Shown: positions 1-11,519 of the stretch, in pieces
Position numbering within the stretch: position 1 is the stretch's first letter
Layout of the letters: the number at the start of each line of letters is the position of its first letter
Assembly (NCBI GenBank): GCA_033675265.1
Contig: JAUJYZ010000860.1
Span: 1-64,000, forward strand
Source: Actinostola sp. cb2023
Taxonomy: Eukaryota > Cnidaria > Anthozoa > Actiniaria > Actinostolidae
Reading direction: 5' to 3'
Length of the DNA: 64,000 bases
Translations under genes and position numbers: made by a program
Notes under the pieces: model-generated
The model's input: only the letters and a program-made list of their open reading frames with translations
Databases searched by the model: none
What the model was told of the DNA's origin: nothing

Positions 1-474
<474 letters not shown>

Positions 475-1044
475 CAACTCTATTTAAACAGGGTGGCCCA
501 TTCAGCTAAAACGCTGTATCCATAGGGGCCCTGTATATATATATATATATATATGTGTAGATCTACATACACAGAAGAGGTTCCACAGAACTGAGAAGAA
601 CATATTCTAATTGCTAAATTAGTTTTTAAAAACAAGACGTTTCTAAATGGAAAGAGAACGTTTGCGATGGCCCTAGATCGAAGTAATAAACTCTAAACTT
701 ATTTTAAAACTAAACTTACATTCCGTCTTTCAGTTCTCCTTCGTATTTCGTCTCCACCGAAGGAGGGTAAGTGTAGTCACCTTTGCCTTCCATCCTGTCA
801 GGTAGCCGTACAAATAACAAAGCAAAATTAGAGTAAAAAGAAACTTGAATGCCTACTTTGAACTACTGAGGATACTAACCTTCCATTATTATAATCTCCA
901 TCGTAATTACTTCCCGTGTATTCCATGATTTGCTCTAAATATTGCGACTTTCTATCAAGACGAACAACATAAACAAAATGGCGGTCAGTTTCTTAGCGTT
1001 GCTATAGTTACAAGAATGATATGAAACAGGGAGCCCAAGTTTAG
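475..1044. other. Non-coding stretch, nothing recognised
   Basis: Mostly unique AT-rich sequence with an AT dinucleotide run near 535-553. Near 1028 there is a fragment reading acagggagcccaag, which resembles the ends of the fold-back family that begins at 1052. I see no exon with plausible splice sites. Confidence 0.5.
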
Positions 1045-1051
1045 GTTAGAG

Positions 1052-1511
1052 CACAGGTAGCCCAAGCTCAGCATCAGTGGCGTAAATACAGTAAATGTAT
1101 AGGCTTTCTTGTTCTGGTGTACTTGAATAAATAAATAAAAAATCGTTTGCCTTTATTCGCCTCGTACTTGTTCCTTGTGTTGTCCTTTACCTCTGTAGGA
1201 ATTTCTAGGCCATTCCGCTTGAAATTGAGAGAGTTACGGCGGTTTAAAAAAGATTTCCCTACCAGTAAGAAAATATAGACCTTCTATATTTTCTTACTGG
1301 TAGGGAATTTTTTTTTTAAACCGCCGTAACTCTCTCAATTTCAAGCGGAATGGCCTAGAAATTCCTACAGAGGTAAAGGACAACACAAGGAACAAGTACG
1401 AGGCGAATAAAGGCAAACGATTTTTTATTTATTTATTCAAGTACACCAGAACAAGAAAGCCTATACATTTACTGTATTTACGCCACTGATGCTGAGCTTG
1501 GGCTACCTGTG
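1052..1511. mobile_element. Fold-back MITE, CACAGGTAGCCC family, copy A
   Basis: A near-perfect hairpin: the left half (1052-1280) is repeated in reverse complement by the right half (1283-1511). The ends are CACAGGTAGCCCAAGC and its complement. The 7-bp sequence GTTAGAG directly flanks both ends (1045-1051 and 1512-1518) as a target-site duplication. No coding capacity. The same ends occur at 1867-2054 and 50097-50446. Confidence 0.9.
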
Positions 1512-1518
1512 GTTAGAG

Positions 1519-1711
1519 GGCCACAAGTTTATCAGTCTGAGACTGTTTAGTGTCACCCTCATAAAATAAAGTCTTGATTTGATTTGATTTGATTTGAAAA
1601 TATCATAATAATTTTATTGTTTTTGAAATTGTAAAATTATCCGATTCTGAATAAACTCCAAATAATAATTTGGCATATGAGATGTTCTATGAGATAATAA
1701 TAATAATAGAA

Positions 1712-1779
<68 letters not shown>

Positions 1780-1859
1780 CTATGCATTAATACGAATAAA
1801 GTTGCCAGCTTTTCACCAAATATTAACTTGGATCAGTTTGAGGAGGTTGCGTACGGTTG
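1519..1859. repeat. AT-rich spacer with pentamer and AAT microsatellites
   Basis: Contains about five tandem GATTT units near 1573-1598 and an AAT trinucleotide run at about 1690-1778. Poly-Asn reading frames through the AAT run are products of the repeat. No gene seen. Confidence 0.85.
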
Positions 1860-1866
1860 GTTTCGA

Positions 1867-2054
1867 CACAGGTAGCCCAAGCTAAAATTTTCGAAATAAA
1901 CGGCATTATTTGTCTTCGTTTACCTGTGTATTCGTGCAGTTATTGTATATTTTGAATGTTTCCTGGTGATTTGGTGGTGATTTAGGTGATTTTAATCCCA
2001 CCTTTAATATAAAGTCAGAATATTGATACTCAACAAGAGCTTGGGCTACCTGTG
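1867..2054. mobile_element. Fold-back MITE, CACAGGTAGCCC family, copy B
   Basis: Starts CACAGGTAGCCCAAGC and ends GCTTGGGCTACCTGTG. Its 188 bp are flanked by perfect 7-bp GTTTCGA copies (1860-1866 and 2055-2061). Only the termini are shared with copy A; the interior differs and is not palindromic, so this is a shorter internally diverged or deleted relative. Confidence 0.88.
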
Positions 2055-2530
2055 GTTTCGATAGTTTCGGAAAGTTTTAGGTCATGTTGGTATTAGCCAC
2101 TACCAAATCAAGCAGGGGACTGGGAATGAGTTTATTAAAATTAATGTAATTACGAAATTAAGTTCATGACATGAAAAGAGCATGTTGAAATTAGCATCTG
2201 TGCAAAGTTTGATGCGATTTGGGCGAATTTTGTCGGAATTATAAACTTTTGAAACTGTGTTGTCCAGCCAAAATTTCACAGTGAATGTATGGTTTGGATG
2301 GACAACGTCAAAAATTTACAGAGTTTGTATGGGAAAATAGACATCTTTGATGCCCTCTAACATCGTCAATATTAAGCCGAAGTTCACCAAACTTTGCAGG
2401 CTAGCTAAGTTTGATCTGCTCCCTCAGAAAATGATGCCCAATTTTGGTAACTACTTCATGTAGGCACAATCACGTAATGGTCCCATGCCATATATGTAAG
2501 CACCATATACCCCATTAGGCCTTACCTGCG

Positions 2531-4866
2531 AAACCTATCCTCAGCTGTCCTTACCTGTGATTAGCTGTCCTTACCTGTGATTAGCTGTCCTTAGCTGTCC
2601 TTAGCTGTCCTTAGCTGTCCTTTGCTGTCCTTAGCTGTCCTTAGCTGTCCTTAGCTGTCCTTAGCTGTCCTTAGCTGTCCTTAGCTGTCCTTACCTGTGA
2701 TTAGCTGTCCTTAGCTGTCCTTAGCTGTCCTTAGCTGTCCTTAGCTGTCCTTTGCTGTCCTTAGCTGTCCTTAGCTGTCCTTAGCTGTCCTTAGCTGTCC
2801 TTAGCTGTCCTTAGCTGTCCTTAGCTGTCCTTAGCTGTCCTTAGCTGTCCTTAGCTGTCCTTAGCTGTCCTTAGCTGTCCTTAGCTGTCCTTAGCTGTCC
2901 TTAGCTGTCCTTAGCTGTCCTTAGCTGTCCTTAGCTGTCCTTAGCTGTCCTTAGCTGTCCTTAGCTGTCCTTAGCTGTCCTTAGCTGTCCTTAGCTGTCC
3001 TTAGCTGTCCTTAGCTGTCCTTAGCTGTGATTAGCTGTCCTTAGCTGTGATTAGCTGTCCTTAGCTGTCCTTAGCTGTCCTTAGCTGTCCTTAGCTGTCC
3101 TTAGCTGTCCTTAGCTGTCCTTAGCTGTCCTTTGCTGTCCTTAGCTGTCCTCAGCTGTCCTTACCTGTGATTAGCTGTCCTTACCTGTGATTAGCTGTCC
3201 TTAGCTGTCCTTAGCTGTCCTTAGCTGTCCTTAGCTGTCCTTAGCTGTCCTTAGCTGTCCTTAGCTGTCCTTAGCTGTCCTTAGCTGTCCTTAGCTGTCC
3301 TTAGCTGTCCTTAGCTGTCCTTAGCTGTCCTTAGCTGTCCTTAGCTGTCCTTAGCTGTCCTTACCTGTGATTAGCTGTCCTTAGCTGTCCTTAGCTGTCC
3401 TTAGCTGTCCTTAGCTGTCCTTAGCTGTCCTTAGCTGTCCTTAGCTGTGATTAGCTGTCCTTAGCTGTGATTAGCTGTCCTTAGCTGTCCTTAGCTGTCC
3501 TTAGCTGTCCTTAGCTGTCCTTAGCTGTCCTTAGCTGTCCTTAGCTGTCCTTAGCTGTCCTTAGCTGTCCTTAGCTGTCCTTAGCTGTCCTTAGCTGTCC
3601 TTAGCTGTCCTTAGCTGTGATTAGCTGTCCTTAGCCTTAGCTGTCCTTAGCTGTCCTTAGCTGCCCTTAGCTGTCCTTAGCTTCCTTAGCTGTCCTTAGC
3701 TGTCCTTAGCTGTCCTTAGCTGTCCTTAGCTGTCCTTACCTGTGATTAGCTGTCCTTACCTGTGATTAGCTGTCCTTAGCTGTCCTTAGCTGTCCTTAGC
3801 TGTCCTTAGCTGTCCTTAGCTGTCCTTAGCTGTCCTTAGCTGTCCTTAGCTGTCCTTAGCTGTGATTAGCTGTGATTAGCTGTCCTTAGCTGTCCTTAGC
3901 TGTCCTTAACTGTCCTTAACTGTCCTTAGCTGTCCTTAGCTGTCCTTAGCTGTGATTAGCTGTCCTTAGCTGTCCTTAGCTGTCCTTAGCTGTCCTTAGC
4001 TGTCCTTAGCTGTCCTTAGCTGTCCTTAGCTGTCCTTAGCTGTCCTTAGCTGTCCTTAGCTGTCCTTAGCTGTCCTTAGCTGTCCTTAGCTGTCCTAGCT
4101 GTCCTTAGCTGTCCTTAGCTGTCCTTAGCTGTCCTTAGCTGTCCTTAGCTGTCCTTAGCTGTCCTTAGCTGTCCTTAGCTGTCCTTAGCTGTCCTTAGCT
4201 GTCCTTAGCTGTCCTTAGCTGTCCTTAGCTGTCCTTAGCTGTCCTTAGCTGTCCTTAGCTGTCCTTAGCTGTCCTTAGCTGTCCTTAGCTGTCCTTAGCT
4301 GTCCTTAGCTGTCCTTAGCTGTCCTTAGCTGTCCTTAGCTGTCCTTAGCTGTGATTAGCTGTCCTTAGCTGTCCTTAGCTGTCCTTAGCTGTCCTTAGCT
4401 GTCCTTAGCTGTCCTTAGCTGTCCTTAGCTGTCCTTAGCTGTCCTTAGCTGTCCTTAGCTGTCCTTAGCTGTCCTTAGCTGTGATTAGCTGTCCTTAGCT
4501 GTCCTTAGCTGTCCTTAGCTGTCCTTAGCTGTCCTTAGCTGTCCTTAGCTGTGATTAGCTGTCCTTAGCTGTCCTTAGCTGTCCTTAGCTGTCCTTAGCT
4601 GTCCTTAGCTGTCCTTAGCTGTCCTTAGCTGTCCTTAGCTGTCCTTAGCTGTCCTTAGCTGTCCTTAGCTGTCCTTAGCTGTCCTTAGCTGTCCTTAGCT
4701 GTCCTTAGCTGTCCTTAGCTGTCCTTACCTGTCCTTACCTGTCCTTAGCTGTCCTTAGCTGTCCTTAGCTGTCCTTAGATGTCCTTAGCTGTCCTTAGAT
4801 GTCCTCAACTGTCTTTACCTGTGATTAGCTGTCCTCAGCTGTCTTTACCTGTGATTAACTGTCCTT
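2531..4866. repeat. 10-bp tandem array TTAGCTGTCC, left arm
   Basis: About 230 consecutive decamers, very regular in length. Recurrent variants are TTAGCTGTGA, TTACCTGTGA and TTTGCTGTCC, often neighbours, which suggests local block duplication. The reverse complement (GGACAGCTAA) fills 9020-10990. Confidence 0.97.
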
Positions 4867-5884
4867 GGATGTACTTTGGTGTCCTTATAGACGCATTACT
4901 ACAAGCCTTGTACATGATGTAAGTAGCTGGCGCAAAGTGAACAAAGGCTGCGCGTGTGGATTAAAGCGTGCAAACTGACAATTGATTGCGTTGATATTTA
5001 AAATAGACAGTCTATCGCTGGTGTTAATCATAGTTCTAAGTTTTACCATCGTCATCATTGCAATCATCTAGGGTACAGGGGTGTTTTTAAGGTATTTTCT
5101 AGCTTAATTGTGGAACATTAACGCGCGCGCAACTGGCTACTTATCTTTCAGAATTGCGTTGGTTTCAGATCGATCTTACTCTTGTTGATACAGACAGAGT
5201 TCATGAACTAAGACGCATTACCACGAGCCTTGTACATGTTGTAAGTAACTGACGCAAAGTTAACAAAGGCTGCACGTGTGGGTGGATTAAAGTGCGCAAA
5301 CTGACAATTGATTACCTTAATTGATAATAAAAAGAGTGATAATTGTGCCTTATACACTTGCGATTATACACAGATATCTCGATTGATCATACGATATCTG
5401 CATAGAATCAAATCCAGAAGATCAAATGGGGAGTCTGAAATGGGTATAAAGACTTTAGACTCTTTTTTACTTAAACAGGTCTCATATATCAATGGTTTTA
5501 AGACCACAGTATGAGTTATTAAACGCAATTGTATTGACAGTAGACTTCGGGTAATAGTCAATAGACTGTTGTTTGTAGTGGATTGCGGCAAACAGCGATC
5601 ACTACTATATGATGAAGGTGATTTAGGTCCGACCCTACCCAAATCTTATACCTTATATGTTATATCGTGTTTTAGGATTAGGTTTTCAGCGTATCGTCTG
5701 TTGTAGCGTGCTACAAATGCCACGCTTCCACGTGTTTTCATATTCATCTTGTATTATATCTTGGAGCCTTTTCGTGTCGACAAGTATCTCCTAGAGAGGT
5801 GCTTATGCTATGCTTGCTATACCACAGAAGTTATTAGTGCTAACGACTGCAACAGAGGCGGAGAATGCATTGCTACAATGTACG
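4867..5884. repeat. Low-copy part of the left arm of structure 1
   Basis: About 1 kb matched in reverse complement by 7991-9010. It contains an internal partial duplication: the segment around 4890-4985 recurs around 5211-5310 (acgcattac...aagccttgtacatg...). Some frames stay open in both arms but show no recognisable domain. Confidence 0.8.
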
Positions 5885-6302
5885 CCATGTATGCTTCAAG
5901 CCCAACAGACGCTACAAGCGCTACAGACACTACAAGTGAAATAGACGCTACAAGCACTACACACGCTACACACGCTACAAGCACTACAGACACTACAAGT
6001 GCTACAAGCACTACAAGCACTACACACGCTACAAGCACTACAGACACTACAAGTGCTACAAGCACTACACGCTACAAGCACTACAAGCACTACAAGTGCT
6101 ACAAGCACTACAAACACTACAACGCTACAAGCACTACACACGCTACAAGTACTACAGACACTACAAGTGCTACAATCACTACAAGCACTACACACGCTAC
6201 AAGCACTACAGACACTACAAGCCTAACATACGCTACAAGCACTACACACGCTACAAGTGCTACAGACACCACAAGTGCTACAAGCACTACAAGCACTACA
6301 AC
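5885..6302. repeat. Trinucleotide-periodic array (ctacaagcacta), left arm
   Basis: Units built from GCTACAAGC, ACTACACAC and ACTACAGAC, all multiples of 3 bp, so the frame opened at 5749 reads through as a Ser/Thr/Ala-rich 188-codon stretch. The mirror array is at about 7588-7985 and a shorter direct copy at about 6990-7200. Confidence 0.9.
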
Positions 6303-6315
6303 TCAAGTATGTTAA

Positions 6316-6974
6316 GGCCTGGTTCAAGCCCAAAAACGAGAAAAAAATGTAAAAAATCATAAAGTCACTTCCTTTTTACCAAACTTTACGAAACTTAGCA
6401 CAGCCATAGAGTTCGACATCCTTAATTGATTGAAGTCAACAAAATACCAAAAAAAAAACTGAACACGTGATTAACCACGTGACAACAGTCTTTGAAATTT
6501 TATTTTAAAATGCGGTCGCGGTTGTAAGAACAGTGTAAAAACAAACAATTGCATATGTTGTCAATGTTAGTTCTCTACACAACTGCGTTTGGAAAACTTG
6601 TCTCTGATTTCTCTTAAGAGAGATATTTACGAAAATAGGTCACGTGACCATTTAGCCAGAATACGTTTTCTCAATTTTCTCGATAACTAAAACTATAGGA
6701 CAGGTTTTCCAAACGCTATCTTTTTTCAATAGTTGTCCTTAATGTTGTTGCATAAAAAACCTATTTCAGCATAACTTAAACTCGCGACCGCATATTTAAA
6801 AAACGAAATTTCACATGCCTAGGTCACGTGACCACTTGACGTCAGTATTTTTAGGACTAAATCATTAAACATCTTGAATATAATCTTATGCCTAAATATC
6901 AATGCCATAGAAATGAATCGTGTGGAATACTAAAAATAAACGTGATTTTGAGTGATGGCTTCATGAACCAGGCC
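6316..6974. mobile_element. TTAA-flanked inverted-repeat element in the spacer of structure 1
   Basis: Ends GGCCTGGTTCA and TGAACCAGGCC are directly flanked by TTAA (6312-6315 and 6975-6978). Further inward matches: a GCGGTCGCG/CGCGACCGC pair near 6512 and 6784, and a TTTGGAAAAC pair near 6590 and 6706. The ten bases outside TTAA (ctcaagtatg/catacttgag) are also inverted. TTAA duplications are known for piggyBac and Kolobok elements. No transposase is encoded. Confidence 0.65.
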
Positions 6975-6984
6975 TTAACATACT

Positions 6985-7202
6985 TGAGAAGTGCTACAAG
7001 CACTACAAGCACTACACACGCTACAAGCACTACACACGCTACACACGCTACAAGCGTGTGCAACACAGGCGGAGAATGCATTGCTACAATGTACGCCATG
7101 TATGCTTCTAGCCCAACAGACGCTATACACATGCTACAAGCACTACAGAAGCTACGAGCGCTACACACGCGACGAGCACTACACACGCTACAGGTGCTAC
7201 AC
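6985..7202. repeat. Third, direct-orientation copy of the arm motif
   Basis: The segment 7060-7125 closely matches 5846-5912 of the left arm in the same orientation, flanked by the same ctacaagcacta units. This third copy breaks the symmetry of the spacer. Confidence 0.8.
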
Positions 7203-7585
7203 ACACTATCTTCTGTGCGTGCATTGTTTCTTACGTTATTCGATGGGTTTCTTGTGTGCGTGCCTTGTTTCTTATGTTATTTGATGGGTTTCTTGTGTGC
7301 GCGACTTGTTTCTTGCGTTATTTGATGGATTTCTTGTGTGCACGACTTGTTTCTTGCGTTATTTGATGGATTTCTGGTGTGCGCGCCTTGTTTTCTTACG
7401 TTATTCGATGGGTTTCTTGTGTGCGTGCCTTGTTTCTTACGTTATTTGATGGGTTTCTTGTGTGCGCGACTTGTTTCTTGCGTTATTTGATGGATTTCTG
7501 GTGTGCGCGCCTTGTTTTCTTACGTTATTCGATGGGTTTCTTGTGTGCGCGCCTTGTTTCTAACGTTATTTGATGGGTTTCCTGA
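7203..7585. repeat. 41-bp tandem repeat array
   Basis: About nine copies of a 41-bp unit containing GATGGGTTTCTTGTGTGCG (unit starts near 7242, 7283, 7324, 7365). Variants repeat in blocks of three, suggesting higher-order duplication. It has no mirror copy on the left side of the spacer. Confidence 0.92.
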
Positions 7586-7587
7586 CT

Positions 7588-9010
7588 GTAGCGTCTGTAG
7601 CGCTTATAGGGGTTGTAGCGTCTGTAGCGTCTGCAGCGTTTATAGCGGTTGTAGCGCTTGTAGCGTGTGTAGTGCTTGTAGTGTCTGTAGAGCTTGTAGC
7701 GTATGTAGTGCTTGTAGTGTGTGTAGTGCTTGTAGTGTGTGTAGTGCTTGTAGCGTCTGTTGGGCTTGTAGCACTTGTAGTGTCTGTAGTGCTTGTAGCG
7801 TGTGTAGTGCTTGTAGTGCTTGTAGCACTTGTAGTGTCTGTAGTGCTTGTAGCGTGTGTAGTGCTTGTAGTGCTTGTAGCACTTGTAGTGTCTGTAGTGC
7901 TTGTAGCGTGTGTAGCGTGTGTAGTGCTTGTAGCGTCTATTTCACTTGTAGTGTCTGTAGCGCTTGTAGCGTCTGTTGGGCTTGAAGCATACATGGCGTA
8001 CATTGTAGCAATGCATTCTCCGCCTCTGTTGCAGTCGTTAGCACTAATAACTTCTGTGGTATAGCAAGCATAGCATAAGCACCTCTCTAGGAGATACTTC
8101 AGTGTCGACACGAAAAAGGCTCCAAGATATAATACAAGATGAATATGAAAACACATGGAAGCGGGCCTGCAGCATTTGTAGCACGCTACAACAGACGCTA
8201 CGCTGAAAATCTAATCCTAAAACACGATATAACATATAAGGTATAAGATTTGGGTAGGGTCGGACCTAAATCACCTTCATCATATAGTAGTGATCGCTGT
8301 TTGCCGCAATCCGCTACAAACAACAGTCTATTGACTATTACCCGAAGTCTACTGTCAATACAATTGCGTTTAATAACTCATACTGTGGTCTTAAAACCAT
8401 TGATATATGAGACCTGTTTAAGTAAAAAAAGAGTCTAAAGTCTTTATACCCATTTCAGATCCCCCATTTGATCTTCTGGTTTTGATTCTATGCAGATATC
8501 GTATGATCAATCGAGATATCTGTGTATAATCGCAAGTGTGTAAGGCACAATTATCACTCTTTTTATTATCAATTAAGGTAATCAATTGTCAGTTTGCGCA
8601 CTTTAATCCACCCACACGTGCGGCCTTTGCTAACTTTGCACCAGTTACTTACAACATGTACAAGGCTCGTGGTAATGCGTCTTAGTTCATGAACTCTGTC
8701 TGTATCAACAAGAGTAAGATCGATCTGTAACCAACGCAATTCTGAAAGATAAGTAGCCAGTTGCGCGCGTTAATGTTTCACAATTAAGCTAGAAAATGCC
8801 TTAAAAACACCCCTGTACCCTAGATGATTGCGATGATGACGATGGTAAAACTTAGAACTATGATTAACACCAGTGTTAGACTGTCTATTTTAAATATCAA
8901 CGCAATCAATTGTCAGTTTGCACGCTTTAATCCACACGTGCAGCCTTTGTTCACTTTGCGCCAGTTACTTACATCATGTACAAGGCTTGTAGTAATGCGT
9001 CTATAAGGAC
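7588..9010. repeat. Right arm of structure 1: trinucleotide-periodic array plus low-copy segment
   Basis: Reverse complement of about 4870-6300. The periodic array is at 7588-7985 and the low-copy part at 7990-9010. A minus-strand frame (8156-7566, 196 codons) mirrors the left-arm frame over its shared middle portion. Confidence 0.88.
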
Positions 9011-9019
9011 ACCAAAGCT

Positions 9020-10990
9020 ATACCCCAGCTAAGGCCAGCTAAGGCCAGCTAAGGCCAGCCAGCTAAGGCCAGCTAAGGCCAGCTAAGGCCAGCTAAGGCC
9101 AGCTAAGGCCAGCTAAGGCCAGCTAAGGGCCAGCTAAGGCCAGCTAAGGCCAGCTAAGGGCCAGCTAAGGACAGCTAAGGACAGCAGCTAAGGACAGCTA
9201 AGGACAGCTAAGCTAAGGACAGCTAAGGACAGCTAAGGACAGCTAAGGACAGCTAAGGACAGCTAAGGACAGCTAAGGACAGCTAAGGACAGCTAAGGAC
9301 AGCTAAGGACAGCTAAGGACAGCTAAGGACAGCTAAGGACAGCTAAGGACAGCTAAGGACAGCTAAGGACAGCTAAGGCAGCTAAGGACAGCTAAGGACA
9401 GCTAAGGACAGCTAAGGACAGCTAAGGACAGCTAAAGGGACAGCTAAGGACAGCTAAGGACAGCTAAGGACAGCTAAGGACAGCTAAGGACAGCTAAGGA
9501 CAGCTAAGGACAGCTAAGGACAGCTAAGGACAGCTAAGGACAGCTAAGGACAGCTAAGGACAGCTAAGGACAGCTAAGGACAGCTAAGGACAGCTAAGGA
9601 CAGGACAGCTAAGGACAGCTAAGGACAGCTAAGGACAGCTAAGGACAGCTAAAGGACAGCTAAGGAAGGACAGCTAAGGACAGCTAAGGACAGCTAAGGA
9701 CAGCTAAGGACAGCTAAGGACAGCTAAGGACAGCTAAATAATCAGGTAAGGACAGCTAATCACAGCTAATCACAGCTCTAATCACAGCAGGTAAGGACAG
9801 CTAAGGACATCTATAATCACAGGGTAAGGACAGCTAATCACAGGTAAGGACAGCTAAGGACAGCTAAGGACAGCTAAGGACAGCTAAGGCTAAGGACAGC
9901 TAAGGGACAGCTAAGGACACAGCTAAGGACAGCTAAGGACAGCTAAGGAGCTAAGGACAGCTAAGGACAGCTAAAGGACAGCTAAGGACAGCTAAGGACA
10001 GCTAATCACAGCTAAGGGACAGCTAATCACAGGGCTAAGGACAGCTAATCACACAGCTAAGGATCACAGCTAAGGACAGCTAATCACAGGAAAGGACAGC
10101 TAATCACAGGTAAGGACAGCTAAGGACAGCTAAGGTAACAGCTAAGGACAGCTAAGGACAGCTAAGGACATCTAATCACAGATAAGGACAGCTAAGGACA
10201 GCTAATCACAGGTAAGGACAGCTAATCACAGCTAATCATCACAGCTAAGGACAGTTAAGGACATCTATTCACAGGTAAGGACAGCTAATCACAGCTAAGG
10301 ACAGCTAAGGACAGCTAAGGACAGCTAAGGAGCTAAGGACAGCTAAGGACAGCTAAGGACAGCTAAGGACAGCTAAGGACAGCTAAGGACAGCTAAGGAC
10401 AGCAGGTAAGGACAGCTAAGGACAGCTAAGGGCTAATCACAGCTAAGTACAGACTAAGGACAGCTAAGGACAGCTAAGGACAGCTAAGGACAGCTAAGGA
10501 CAACTAATCACAGCTACATCACAGCTAAGGACAGCTAAGGGACAGCTAAGGACAGCTAAGGACAGCTAAGGACAGCTAAGGACAGCTAAGGACAGCTAAG
10601 GACAGCTAAGGACAGCTAATCACAGCTAAGGACAACTAATCACAGGTAAGGACAGCTAAGGACAGCTAAGGACAGCTAAGGACAGCTAAGGACAGCTACG
10701 GACAGCTAAGGACAGCTAAGGACAGCTAAGTACAGCTAAGGACAGCTAAGGACAGCTAAGGACAGCTAAGGACAGCTAAGGACAACTAATCACAGCTAAT
10801 CACAGGTAAGGACAGCTAAGGACAGCTAATCACAGGTAAGGACAGGACAGCTAAGGACAGGTAAGGACAGCTAAGGACGGCTAATCACAGGTAAGGATAG
10901 CTAAGGACAGCTAAGGACAGCTAATCACAGGTAAGGACAGCTAATCACAGGTGAGGACAGCTAATCACAGGTAAGGACAGCTAAGGACAG
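9020..10990. repeat. 10-bp tandem array GGACAGCTAA, right arm
   Basis: Inverted counterpart of 2531-4866, but much less regular. There are many 1-5 bp indels, a GGCCAGCTAA variant block at 9030-9160, and frequent AATCACAG units from about 9740 on. The irregularity could be biological decay or consensus error in a hard-to-sequence array. Confidence 0.95.
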
Positions 10991-11413
10991 GTGAGGCCAT
11001 ATGGGGCTTACATGTATTATTAGTAAGGGGTACTGTATTACATATATGGGACCATTACGTGATTGTGCCTACATGAAGTAGTTACCCCAATTGTACTAGT
11101 ATCAAATTGAATTAGTTTTACGGACTTGGTACCAGTCCCCTGCTCAATTTGGAAGTGGCTAATTCCTGGAGGTATGACTGCGATCGATAAGTTTGTCTAT
11201 TATCATTATAAGATGATGAAAGAAAAAAACACATGATTGGTCCAATTTCTATCATGCGCCATCATTATCGCTTGTCAGCGGCTGTAGTCTCTAGCGGGAG
11301 GAGTTTTTTTTTAGTTTCTACACTGTTTTCAGTTTGGGATTTTGCTTGTTCACTTGATTATTTACTGTTCAGTAATGTTCAGTAATGCCTCGTAAGAGGG
11401 CTGGCGGATCCTA

Positions 11414-11514
11414 GTCTCCTTTGCAGCCGTCCTTAATCGAGTCTCGGTCCACTTCATTCACCTAGGAGAATGAAAAGTGGACCGAACGAGACCAAGGACG
11501 GCTGCAAAGGAGAC
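11414..11514. repeat. Nested 100-bp hairpin in the left arm of structure 2
   Basis: GTCTCCTTTGCAGCCGTCCT at 11414 is mirrored by its complement ending at 11514, with a short loop around 11460. Its mirror image occurs in the right arm at about 22919-23021. Confidence 0.85.
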
Positions 11515-11519
11515 AGTAC

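Larger units (their letters stand above)
2090..11163. mobile_element. About 9-kb Foldback-like inverted-repeat element (structure 1)
   Basis: Two arms of about 4 kb in inverted orientation flank a spacer of about 1.2 kb. Outer ends: ATTAGCCACTACCAAAT near 2091 against the complement of GGAAGTGGCTAAT near 11151-11163, then a shared block (2446-2485 against 11045-11085). Each arm then has, in order, a decamer array, about 1 kb of low-copy sequence and a trinucleotide-periodic array. Segment 2125-2440 is present on the left only. The arms differ by substitutions (the minus-strand frame at 4885-5067 and its mirror at 8824-9006 differ at 2 of 60 codons) and by indels. No transposase seen. The layout resembles Drosophila Foldback and Galileo elements, whose terminal repeats also hold tandem subrepeats; membership is inference. 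Confidence 0.75.

Noticed and set aside
2531..4866. Telomeric or centromeric satellite
   Set aside because: The decamer is not a telomere-type motif and the array is mirrored within one bounded inverted structure, so it is better explained as part of that element.
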